From NCBI RefSeq assembly GCF_002079305.1, contig NZ_CP015039.1, forward strand, positions 2,501,501 to 2,565,500: a stretch of DNA of 64,000 bases, written 5' to 3'. Positions 43,526 through 50,849 of this stretch are shown piece after piece. The notes under the pieces are model-generated. The model was not told the DNA's origin. It searched no databases and worked only from the letters and a program-made list of their open reading frames with translations. Position numbers and translations under genes: made by a program. The DNA is from Rhodovulum sp. P5. GTDB lineage: Bacteria > Pseudomonadota > Alphaproteobacteria > Rhodobacterales > Rhodobacteraceae. Numbering within the stretch: position 1 is the first letter of the stretch; every line of letters begins with the position of its first letter.

Positions 43526-44698
43526 ATGCTGAGAGTGGTTTTGGCGGTCATGGCCGTGGCCGCGATGCTGGGCGGGCTGCCCGCGCGGGCAGAGCTTTCG
43601 GTGGCGGTCGGCTATCTGCGCGTCGATGTGCCCCTGCCGCCGACACTGTCGAACCTCGACCCGGTGCCGGACGATCTGGGGATCGCGGGGGCAGAGGTGG
43701 GACTGGCCGACAATGCCACCACCGGCCGGTTTCTGGGCCATGGCTATGGGCTGCGCGTTGTCCGGGTGCCTGTCGACGGCGACGTGGCCGGGGCGGCGCG
43801 CGCCCTGCTGGGAGAGACGAGGCTGGTGCTGGTCGACGCACCGGCCGACACGCTTCTTGAGATCGCGGACTTGCCCGAGGCCCGGTCAGCCCTGCTGTTC
43901 AACGTCGCCGCGCGGGACAACCGCCTGCGGGACGGGGCATGCCGGGGCAACCTGCTGCACACGATCCCGTCCGATGCCATGCGCACCGATGCGCTGGCCC
44001 AGTTCCTGGTGCGAAAACGCTGGACCGATGTTGCCCTGATCGAAGGGACAACGCCGGCCGATGTGCAATTCGCAGACGCGCTCCGCCGCAGCATGACCAA
44101 GTTCGGGCTGAAGCTGCGGGGGCAGAATACATGGGCCTTTGACGCCGACATGCGCCGCAACGCCGCGCAGGAGGTGCCGGTCTTCACACAGGCGTTCAAG
44201 GAGTATGACGTGCTGCTGGTGGCCGACGCAGCCGACGATTTCGCCCGCTACATCCCCTTCAACACATGGGAGCCCCGGCCGGTTGCAGGCTCGGCCGGGC
44301 TGCGGCCCATGGCATGGTCGCGGGTGGTGGAACAATGGGGCGCGGCACAGCTTCAGTCGCGCTTTGCCGACCATGCCGGGCGCGACATGCAGCCCAAGGA
44401 CTACGCCGCGTGGGCGGCGCTGCGCAGCATCGGTGAGGCGGTGACCCGCACCGGGGTGGGCGATGCGGCGACGCTGCGCGCCTTCCTGCTGTCGGACGCT
44501 TTTGAACTGGGGGGCTTCAAGGGGCGGCCGCTCAGCTATCGCGGCTGGAACGGGCAATTGCGCCAGCCGATCGCGCTGGTCGGGCCGCGGGCGCTTGTCG
44601 CCACCGCACCGATGGAGGGGTTTCTGCATGCCCGCAACGAACTCGACACGCTGGGTCTCGACCGGCCGGAAAGTGCGTGCACCGCATTCGGGGGCTGA
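43526..44698 (+). CDS. PQQ-dependent alcohol dehydrogenase system ABC-type binding protein
   Basis: A 390-residue secreted protein of the periplasmic-binding-protein type seen in PQQ alcohol dehydrogenase clusters. The signal peptide is MLRVVLAVMAVAAMLGGLPARA; the mature part starts LSVAVGYLRVDVPLPPTLSNLD and contains GRDMQPKDYAAWAALRSIGEAV typical of leucine-type binding folds. In related clusters it is accompanied by ABC ATPase and permease genes, which are missing here. The ATG at 43526 has GGAGGGAGG upstream. It overlaps nothing but ends one base before the ATG of the beta-propeller gene, so the two are coupled. Confidence 0.85.
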   Translation: MLRVVLAVMAVAAMLGGLPARAELSVAVGYLRVDVPLPPTLSNLDPVPDDLGIAGAEVGLADNATTGRFLGHGYGLRVVRVPVDGDVAGAARALLGETRLVLVDAPADTLLEIADLPEARSALLFNVAARDNRLRDGACRGNLLHTIPSDAMRTDALAQFLVRKRWTDVALIEGTTPADVQFADALRRSMTKFGLKLRGQNTWAFDADMRRNAAQEVPVFTQAFKEYDVLLVADAADDFARYIPFNTWEPRPVAGSAGLRPMAWSRVVEQWGAAQLQSRFADHAGRDMQPKDYAAWAALRSIGEAVTRTGVGDAATLRAFLLSDAFELGGFKGRPLSYRGWNGQLRQPIALVGPRALVATAPMEGFLHARNELDTLGLDRPESACTAFGG

Positions 44699-44699
44699 G

Positions 44700-45653
44700 A
44701 TGAGATTTGCCGCACTGGCCCTCTTGATGGCGGCGCTGCCCGCGCAAGCCGCCGAGATCTGGGTGACCAATGAAAAGGACGACACGATCAGCGTGATTGA
44801 TGTGGACAGGCTGGAGGTCACCCGCACCATTCCCACCGGCGAACGCCCGCGCGGGATCACCTTCGCCCCCGATCATTCGGTCGTTTATGTCTGCGCCTCC
44901 GACAGTGACACGGTGCAGGTGATCGACCCGGTCAGCGGTAAGATCCTGCATGACCTGCCCTCGGGCGAGGACCCGGAGCAGTTCGCCGTCTCCCCCGATG
45001 GCAAGCTGCTGTACATCGCCAACGAGGATGACGCGATCACCACGGTCGTCGATACCGAAACCCGGCACGTGATTGCCCAGATCGACGTGGGGATCGAGCC
45101 GGAGGGGATGGCGGTGTCGCCGGAGGGCAAGATTGCGGTCACGACGTCTGAAACCACCAACATGGCCCACTGGATCGACACGGGCACGCACAAGCTGTTC
45201 GCCAATACGCTGGTCGATGCCCGGCCGCGCCATGCGGAATTCGTCAAGCACGGGACAGAGCTTTGGGTCAGTGCCGAGATCGGCGGAACCGTCACCGTCT
45301 TCGATGTGGCCACGCAGACGGAGAAGGCAAAGATCGCGTTCCCGCTGAAGGGCGTGCATCCCGACCGGGTGCAGCCCGTGGGGTTCGAACTGACCGCGGA
45401 TGAAAAGACGGCCTTTGTGGCGCTTGGCCCTGCGAACCATCTGGCCGTGGTGAATGCGGAGACCTACGCGGTGGAGGACTACATCCTTGTGGGGCGCCGG
45501 GTCTGGCACATGGCCTTTTCGCCGGACAAGCGGCTCTTGTTCGTCACCAACGGGGTGTCGGGCGACGTAACCGTGGTGGATGTGGCCAAGCGCAAGGCGA
45601 TCAAGACGATCAAGGTCGGCCGCTTCCCCTGGGGCGCGGCCACCAGGCTCTGA
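44700..45653 (+). CDS. PQQ-dependent catabolism-associated YVTN beta-propeller protein
   Basis: A 317-residue periplasmic beta-propeller. A short signal peptide (FAALALLMAALPAQA) is followed by six or seven YVTN-type blades, e.g. EIWVTNEKDDTISVIDVD, VVYVCASDSDTVQVID, LLYIANEDDAITTVVD and LLFVTNGVSGDVTVVDV. Members of this family accompany PQQ alcohol dehydrogenases; their job is unknown, perhaps cofactor or substrate handling. The start codon is two bases after the preceding stop codon. It is followed after 64 bases by a Sel1-type gene in the same direction. Confidence 0.9.
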   Translation: MRFAALALLMAALPAQAAEIWVTNEKDDTISVIDVDRLEVTRTIPTGERPRGITFAPDHSVVYVCASDSDTVQVIDPVSGKILHDLPSGEDPEQFAVSPDGKLLYIANEDDAITTVVDTETRHVIAQIDVGIEPEGMAVSPEGKIAVTTSETTNMAHWIDTGTHKLFANTLVDARPRHAEFVKHGTELWVSAEIGGTVTVFDVATQTEKAKIAFPLKGVHPDRVQPVGFELTADEKTAFVALGPANHLAVVNAETYAVEDYILVGRRVWHMAFSPDKRLLFVTNGVSGDVTVVDVAKRKAIKTIKVGRFPWGAATRL

Positions 45654-45717
45654 CCGGGGGCACGGCTGCAAGATCATTCGCCCGGATTGTGCTATGCTAA
45701 CGGCAAAGGAGAGACCG

Positions 45718-46257
45718 ATGTTCACCAGAGCCCTGCTGATCGCCTGCCTGACCGCTATGCCCGCCCTTGCCGAAGGGGACGACCCGCTGGGCACGCTGAA
45801 CCCCGACGAGATGAGCATGGGCCGGGTGATGGAGAATATCCGGCAGGGCCAGACCCGGATGACCGACTGCGCCGCGGGCTACCTGATGACGAAAGGCGGG
45901 CGGCACGGTCTGGCGCGCGAGACGTTTCAGGCCTGTGCCGAGGCGGGCTATTCCGGCGCGATGACGTGGATGAGCTATATGGAGAACAACGGCTTGGGTG
46001 GTGACTACAACCCCGATGCCGCGGCCGCGTGGGACCGGCGGGCGGCAGAGGCGGGCGACTCGGTCGGCAAGTTCAACCACGGTGTCAACCTGATGCGCGG
46101 CCACGGGATCGCGCGGGATGTCGAGGCCGGGCGGCGGCTGGTGGACGAGGCCGCCCGCGACGGTCTGGAGATCGCGCGGCGCCTGCAGGGGGCGGATTAC
46201 GATCTGGACGAGATCACCCCCGATGCCGACGACTGGAAATATGCGCCGCTGTTCTGA
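45718..46257 (+). CDS. Secreted Sel1-repeat protein in the PQQ cluster
   Basis: A 179-residue protein with a signal peptide (LLIACLTAMPALA) and about three Sel1-like repeats (AAAWDRRAAEAGDSVGKFN, GVNLMRGHGIARDVEAGRRL). Sel1 repeats form helical scaffolds for protein-protein contacts. GGAGAG precedes the ATG at 45718. TATGCT just upstream could be a -10 box, but read-through from the propeller gene is as likely. Its role in alcohol oxidation is unknown. Confidence 0.8.
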   Translation: MFTRALLIACLTAMPALAEGDDPLGTLNPDEMSMGRVMENIRQGQTRMTDCAAGYLMTKGGRHGLARETFQACAEAGYSGAMTWMSYMENNGLGGDYNPDAAAAWDRRAAEAGDSVGKFNHGVNLMRGHGIARDVEAGRRLVDEAARDGLEIARRLQGADYDLDEITPDADDWKYAPLF

Positions 46258-46303
46258 CCGGTTGCGGGACGGGGCCAACCTAAGCCCCGCCGATGGTGCC
46301 GGG

Positions 46304-46322
46304 AATACGACCATTGGACGAT
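46304..46322 (+). promoter_or_regulatory. Cluster-wide 19-base element, copy 4 (before cytochrome c gene)
   Basis: AATACGACCATTGGACGAT. It points toward the cytochrome gene and ends 87 bases before the ATG at 46410. TATCAT at 46349-46354 is a possible -10 box. Confidence 0.5.
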
Positions 46323-46409
46323 GGCACAACCCCGCGCGGCCTGACCTTTATCATGCAGAAGGACCCTGACCGGGCATGGCGTCCGGCCAGATTTCAAGGG
46401 AGCATGCCG

Positions 46410-46850
46410 ATGAAACCGATCCTGACCGCCTGCGCAGTCGCGCTGGCCTGCGCAACGCCCGCCGCGGCCAAGGGGCCTGACCTGAACCCCGAGATCATGG
46501 AGAAGATCAAGGTCGAGGCGGGCGAGGAGCTGTTCCGGCATGAATGCCGGCGCTGCCACGCCACGGATCCGGTTGACCCGTCCTATGGTCCGCCCCTGGA
46601 AAACGTGGTCGGGCGCGGGGCCGGGACCTATCCCGATTACGACTATTCCATCGCGCTGTCGGCCTCTGGCATCGTGTGGACCGATGCCGCCATCCGGGCC
46701 TGGATGGAGGACAACAGCGGCTTCATGCCCGGCACCAAGATGCGCCATGTCGGCATCACCGACCGCACGATCCAGGACTTCATCCTCGCCTATCTCCACT
46801 CGATCTCGAAACAGGACAATTCGGCGATTTCCGAAGACCTGACGAAGTAG
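46410..46850 (+). CDS. c-type cytochrome, probable electron acceptor of the PQQ dehydrogenase (XoxG-like)
   Basis: A 146-residue class I cytochrome c with a signal peptide ([14 protein letters not shown]) and one haem site CRRCH (Cys46, Cys49, His50). Conserved flanks are [11 protein letters not shown] and the Met ligand region [17 protein letters not shown] 46410 is preferred over 46404 because AAGGGAG (46396-46402) is then correctly spaced. It sits directly before the quinoprotein gene on the same strand, as XoxG/CycB cytochromes do, and should take electrons from PQQ. Each of the two genes has its own copy of the cluster element. Confidence 0.87.
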   Translation: MKPILTACAVALACATPAAAKGPDLNPEIMEKIKVEAGEELFRHECRRCHATDPVDPSYGPPLENVVGRGAGTYPDYDYSIALSASGIVWTDAAIRAWMEDNSGFMPGTKMRHVGITDRTIQDFILAYLHSISKQDNSAISEDLTK

Positions 46851-46894
46851 CGCCAGAGCGCCGGGCCGGGGCGCGTGGTGCAGGCGCGCCTGCC

Positions 46895-46941
46895 CCTACG
46901 ACCAATGTTCAATTTCGCGCCGCCGACCCCGTCCCGATAAT
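46895..46941 (+). promoter_or_regulatory. Cluster-wide element copy 5 with -10 box, before the PQQ dehydrogenase gene
   Basis: CCTACGACCAATGTTCAAT (46895-46913) ends 85 bases before the dehydrogenase ATG. GATAAT (46936-46941) is a good -10 box 22 bases downstream. The element would therefore overlap or abut the -35 region, as expected for an activator site at a promoter with no -35 consensus. Confidence 0.55.
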
Positions 46942-46998
46942 GATGACCGTGCTGGTGAAGTGCCGGGCACAACAGGAAACGGCAGAGGGAGGGAGCCG

Positions 46999-48762
46999 AT
47001 GAACCGGTTCATAATGGCCGTGGTCGCGGGGATTGTGGCGACGGGCGTCGCGCAGGCCGAGGTCACGGAAGACGACATCGCCAACGACCAGACGATCACC
47101 ACGCAGGTCGTCACGAACGGCATGGGGCGGCACCTTCAGCGCTATTCGCCGCTGGACATGCTCAACAAGGATAACGTCAAGAACCTTGTCCCGGCCTGGG
47201 CCTTCTCGCTTGGCGGCGAAAAGCAGCGCGGGCAGGAGACCCAGCCCTTGGTGCATGACGGGATCATGTATGTCACCGGGTCCTATTCCCGCCTTTATGC
47301 CATCGACGTAAAGACCGGCGACGAGATCTGGCAATACGATGCGCGCCTGCCCGAGGGCATCCTGCCCTGCTGCGACGTGATCAACCGCGGCGCCGCGCTT
47401 TACGGCGACAAGGTCTATTTCGGCACGCTGGACGCGCGGATCGTGGCGCTGAACGCGAAAACCGGTGACGTGGTCTGGCGCGACAAGATCGCCGACTACA
47501 AGGCGGGCTATTCCTACACGGCCGCGCCCCTGATCGTGGACGGGTTGGTGATCACCGGCAATTCCGGCGGTGAATTCGGCATCGTGGGCGAGGTACAGGC
47601 CCGCGACGCGGAAACCGGCGACATCGTCTGGACTCGGCCGGTGATCGAAGGCCACATGGGCACCCTGAACGGCGAACCCTCGACCATGACCGGCGAACTG
47701 AATGCGAGCTGGCCGAGCGACATGTGGAAGACCGGCGGCGGCGCGACGTGGCTGGGCGGCTCCTACGATGCCGATACCGACACGCTGGTCTTCGGCGCGG
47801 GCAACCCGGCCCCCTGGAACAGCTGGCTGCGCAATGCGGGCCAGAAGAACGACGGCAGCGGCGACAACCTTTACGCGGCCAGCCGCATCGGGATCGACCC
47901 CAAGACCGGCGAGATCAAGTGGCATTTCCAGACCACCCCGCGGGAGGGCTGGGACTTCGACGGCGTGAACGAGGTCGTGGCCTATACCGACCGCGACGGA
48001 AACAAGCGCTTTGCCACCGCCGACCGGAACGGGTTCTTCTACGTGTTGAACCGCGAAGATGGCGCCTTCGTGTCGGCCACGCCCTTCGTCAAGGAGATCA
48101 GCTGGGCCGAGGGCATCGATGACACCGGCCGCCCGATCTATAACGAGGACAACCGCCCCGGCGACCCGTCCGCCGCGGCCGATGGCGGCAAGGGAGAGAC
48201 GATCTTTGCCGTGCCGTCCTTCCTTGGCGGCAAGAACTGGATGCCGATGGCCTTCAGCCAGAAGACCGGTGATTTCTACGTGCCGTCGAACGAATGGGGC
48301 ATGGACATCTGGAACGAGCCCGTGACCTACAAGAAGGGCGCGGCCTATCTGGGGTCGGGCTTCACCATCAAGCCGCTGTTCGAGGACCACATCGGCGCGC
48401 TCAAGGCCATCGACCCCGACAAGGGCGAGATCAAGTGGGAGTACCATAACGAGGCCCCGCTTTGGGGGGGCGTGATGACGACCGGCGGCGGGCTGGTGTT
48501 CTTCGGTACGCCCGAGGGCAAGTTCATCGCGCTGGATGATGAGACCGGTGAGGAACTGTGGAGCTTCCAGACCGGCTCTGGCATCGTCGGCCAGCCCATC
48601 ACATGGGAGATGGACGGAGAGCAGTATGTCTCGGTCGCGTCCGGCTGGGGCGGCGCGGTGCCGCTTTGGGGTGGGGAGGTCGCCAGCAAGGTGAACTACC
48701 TCAACCAGGGCGGCATGATCTGGACGTTCAAGCTGCCCAAGGCACTGGCCATGGCGAACTAG
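46999..48762 (+). CDS. PQQ-dependent alcohol dehydrogenase, lanthanide type (DxD)
   Basis: A 587-residue periplasmic quinoprotein with a signal peptide ([16 protein letters not shown]) and an eight-bladed propeller. The adjacent-cysteine disulfide is CC at 124-125 ([10 protein letters not shown]). Likely metal/PQQ ligands are Glu192 (SGGEFG), Asn269 (GAGNPAPWN) and the catalytic Asp319. The residue two positions further is Asp321 (WDFDGVNE): this extra Asp marks lanthanide-dependent enzymes (XoxF, ExaF/PedH), whereas calcium enzymes have Ala or Ser. It oxidises a primary alcohol, ethanol or methanol, and feeds cytochrome c. The PedF-like neighbour favours an ExaF/PedH-type ethanol enzyme. GAGGGAGGGAG precedes the ATG; a strong terminator follows. 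Confidence 0.93.
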   Translation: MNRFIMAVVAGIVATGVAQAEVTEDDIANDQTITTQVVTNGMGRHLQRYSPLDMLNKDNVKNLVPAWAFSLGGEKQRGQETQPLVHDGIMYVTGSYSRLYAIDVKTGDEIWQYDARLPEGILPCCDVINRGAALYGDKVYFGTLDARIVALNAKTGDVVWRDKIADYKAGYSYTAAPLIVDGLVITGNSGGEFGIVGEVQARDAETGDIVWTRPVIEGHMGTLNGEPSTMTGELNASWPSDMWKTGGGATWLGGSYDADTDTLVFGAGNPAPWNSWLRNAGQKNDGSGDNLYAASRIGIDPKTGEIKWHFQTTPREGWDFDGVNEVVAYTDRDGNKRFATADRNGFFYVLNREDGAFVSATPFVKEISWAEGIDDTGRPIYNEDNRPGDPSAAADGGKGETIFAVPSFLGGKNWMPMAFSQKTGDFYVPSNEWGMDIWNEPVTYKKGAAYLGSGFTIKPLFEDHIGALKAIDPDKGEIKWEYHNEAPLWGGVMTTGGGLVFFGTPEGKFIALDDETGEELWSFQTGSGIVGQPITWEMDGEQYVSVASGWGGAVPLWGGEVASKVNYLNQGGMIWTFKLPKALAMAN

Positions 48763-48780
48763 GGCGACCTGCACGCGCCT

Positions 48781-48818
48781 GGGCACCCCGCAGCGATGCG
48801 CGGGGTGCCCTTTCGTTT
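48781..48818 (+). terminator. Rho-independent terminator after the PQQ dehydrogenase gene
   Basis: GGGCACCCCGC (48781-48791), eight-base loop, GCGGGGTGCCC (48800-48810), then TTTCGTTT. The eleven-pair stem is perfect. Confidence 0.92.
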
Positions 48819-48843
48819 GGCACCTGCGGCAAGTACCCGTCGC

Positions 48844-48862
48844 ATCAGACCTTGGTGCCATT
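48844..48862. promoter_or_regulatory. Cluster-wide 19-base element, copy 6 (before the response regulator gene)
   Basis: Read on the minus strand: AATGGCACCAAGGTCTGAT. The core ACCAAGGTC is shared with copies 1 and 3 and is nearly palindromic (GACCAAGGTC). It lies 61 bases before the regulator ATG at 48924 but in the opposite orientation to the other copies, so autoregulation is possible but less certain. Confidence 0.4.
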
Positions 48863-48923
48863 CCGCCCGGGCCGCCGGCCGTGCTAGCCTGCCGGACAGC
48901 GATTATGCTATCCAAGGGATCCG

Positions 48924-49631
48924 ATGAACGCAGCCGCGCGAAACCAGACCGACACGACCGCCCGCAGTTTCGACCGGGCGATGATCATCGACGATCATCC
49001 GCTGTTTTGCGACGCGCTGTCGATGACGCTGAAAACGGTCGTCGGCATCGACACCATCGACACCTGCGATCACCTTGAATGCGCGCTCCGCCGGCTGGAG
49101 GATGGGCCGAAGCCCGACGTGATCGTGCTGGATCTGCACCTGCCCGATGTCAGCGGGCTGGACGGGCTGATCCGGCTGAAGACGACGGTGGCGAACACGC
49201 CCGTCGTGGTCGTCTCGTCCATGGCCGATGACCGGATGATCGCCTCGGCGATCCGGGCGGGGGCCTCGGGGTTCGTGCCGAAACACAGCCAGCGAGAGGT
49301 GTTCCGGACCGCTTTCCTGACGATCCGGGCGGGGGGCACCTTTGTGCCCGACGGGGTGATTCTGACCGATGGCCCAACGGTCAACGGGACCGACCGGGAA
49401 GACGCGCTGCAACGGCTGGCACTGCTGACCCCGCAGCAGGCCCGTATCCTGAAGCTGATTTGCGCGGGCAAGCTGAACAAGCAGATTGCGTTCGATCTGT
49501 CGATCGCGGAAACTACCGTGAAGGCGCACGTGACCGCGATCATGCGGAAACTGGGTGTGCAGAGCCGGACACAGGCGGTTCTGATCGCACAGGAGGCCAG
49601 TTTTTCAAGCGTGCTGGACGACCCCCGCTAA
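48924..49631 (+). CDS. LuxR/NarL family response regulator (AgmR/ErbR/PedR-like)
   Basis: A 235-residue two-domain regulator. The receiver spans about residues 18-140, with the acidic pair in IIDDHPLF, phosphorylated Asp70 (IVLDLHLP), a Ser in VVVSSMAD and Lys in FVPKHS. The LuxR-type helix-turn-helix is at about 165-230 (LTPQQARILKLICAGKLNKQIA, TTVKAHV). Regulators of this type (AgmR/ErbR in Pseudomonas aeruginosa, PedR in P. putida, FlhR in Paracoccus) control PQQ alcohol dehydrogenase genes. It is followed after 39 bases by the FIST and kinase genes. It is the best candidate to bind the shared element found throughout the cluster. Confidence 0.92.
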   Translation: MNAAARNQTDTTARSFDRAMIIDDHPLFCDALSMTLKTVVGIDTIDTCDHLECALRRLEDGPKPDVIVLDLHLPDVSGLDGLIRLKTTVANTPVVVVSSMADDRMIASAIRAGASGFVPKHSQREVFRTAFLTIRAGGTFVPDGVILTDGPTVNGTDREDALQRLALLTPQQARILKLICAGKLNKQIAFDLSIAETTVKAHVTAIMRKLGVQSRTQAVLIAQEASFSSVLDDPR

Positions 49632-49670
49632 GGCGGGCGGAAGGGGGCGGAAACGCCCGGGGAGGACAAG

Positions 49671-50849
49671 ATGGACGGGATCGGGAAACCGGCCCTGTCC
49701 GATGCAGGTGCCCGGTCTTTGATGCGCAGCGCGCATGTGCCGGGCCGCTCGGACAACCCGATGGGGGCGTTGCGGGCGCAATTGGGCTCGGGTCCTTTTG
49801 CGCTTGTTGTGCTTTTTGCCAGCCCCGAGGCAGATTTTCTCGCCCTGATGGCCGCGGCGGAAAGGGCCTTTCCGGACACGCCAACCGCGGGCTGCACCAC
49901 CGCCGGCGAAATCACGGCAGAGGGGTATACCGAGGGCGAGATCGTCGCCGTCGCCCTGCCCGCGGCCCATTTCAGCGCCCGCACGCTGGTGGTCGAGGAT
50001 CTGTCCCGGATCGATCCGCAGGCGCTGGTCGGTGACATGATCCGCACCCGTGCAGCCCTTGGGCGCGATGTGCCCGATTTCGCCCATGAATTCGCGATGC
50101 TGATGGTCGACGGCCTGTCGGTGCAGGAGGATGCCCTGTGTTCGGCGCTTCTGGGGGGGCTGGGCCCGGTGCCGCTGTTCGGCGGATCGGCCGGGGACGG
50201 CACGCGGTTCCGCCAGACCTTTGTGGGGCATGGCGGGCAGACGCTGGGCAATGCGGCGGTTCTGTGTTTCGTGCGGACAGATTGCCCGGTGCGGGTGTTC
50301 AGCCTTGACCACCTGCATCCCAGCGACCGGCGCATGGTCGTGACCGAGGCCGACCCCAAGAACCGGATCGTGCGCAAGATCAATGCCGAACCGGCCGCGC
50401 GGGAATATGCCCGTCTTCTGGGAAAGGACCCCGAACAGCTGTCGCCGCTGACATTCGCCGCGCACCCGGTCGTGGTGAGGATCGGCGGGCGGCATCACGT
50501 CCGTGCCATCCAGCGCGTTGCCGACAACGGTGATCTGGTGTTTTTCGCTGCGATTGACGAGGGGCTGGTGCTGACGCTCGCCGACCCCGAGGATATGGCC
50601 GTGCATCTGGAACGCAGCCTGTCGGAGCTTGGCGCCACCGAAACGCCCGCCGCGATCCTGGCCTGCGATTGCGTGTTGCGGCGGATCGAGGCGCAGGAAA
50701 AGCAGAAGATGACCGAGCTTTCCCGCCTGCTGGCCCGTCACAATGTCGTCGGCTTTTCCACCTATGGAGAGCAGGTGGGCGGCCTGCATGTGAACCAGAC
50801 CATGACCGGGGTCGCGATCTATCCGCCGCTGACCAGAACGGGAACATGA
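49671..50849 (+). CDS. FIST domain protein (NosP-like sensor)
   Basis: A 392-residue protein with FIST_N (about residues 35-225; GCTTAGEITAEGYTEGEIV, LFGGSAGDG) and FIST_C (about 235-370; GFSTYGEQVGGLHVNQTMTGVAI). No signal peptide. FIST proteins encoded next to PAS hybrid kinases include the haem-based nitric oxide sensor NosP, which controls its kinase partner NahK; in P. aeruginosa that pair lies by the ethanol-oxidation genes. Here the gene overlaps the kinase gene by four bases (ATGA), which strongly supports a functional pair. Haem or NO binding is inference. GGGGAGG precedes the ATG at 49671. Confidence 0.88.
   Translation: MDGIGKPALSDAGARSLMRSAHVPGRSDNPMGALRAQLGSGPFALVVLFASPEADFLALMAAAERAFPDTPTAGCTTAGEITAEGYTEGEIVAVALPAAHFSARTLVVEDLSRIDPQALVGDMIRTRAALGRDVPDFAHEFAMLMVDGLSVQEDALCSALLGGLGPVPLFGGSAGDGTRFRQTFVGHGGQTLGNAAVLCFVRTDCPVRVFSLDHLHPSDRRMVVTEADPKNRIVRKINAEPAAREYARLLGKDPEQLSPLTFAAHPVVVRIGGRHHVRAIQRVADNGDLVFFAAIDEGLVLTLADPEDMAVHLERSLSELGATETPAAILACDCVLRRIEAQEKQKMTELSRLLARHNVVGFSTYGEQVGGLHVNQTMTGVAIYPPLTRTGT

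Noticed and set aside
45674..45700. A further copy of the element before the Sel1 gene (CATTCGCCCGGATTG)
   Set aside because: The ACC core is missing and the spacing to TATGCT is wrong; the gene is probably read through from the propeller gene.
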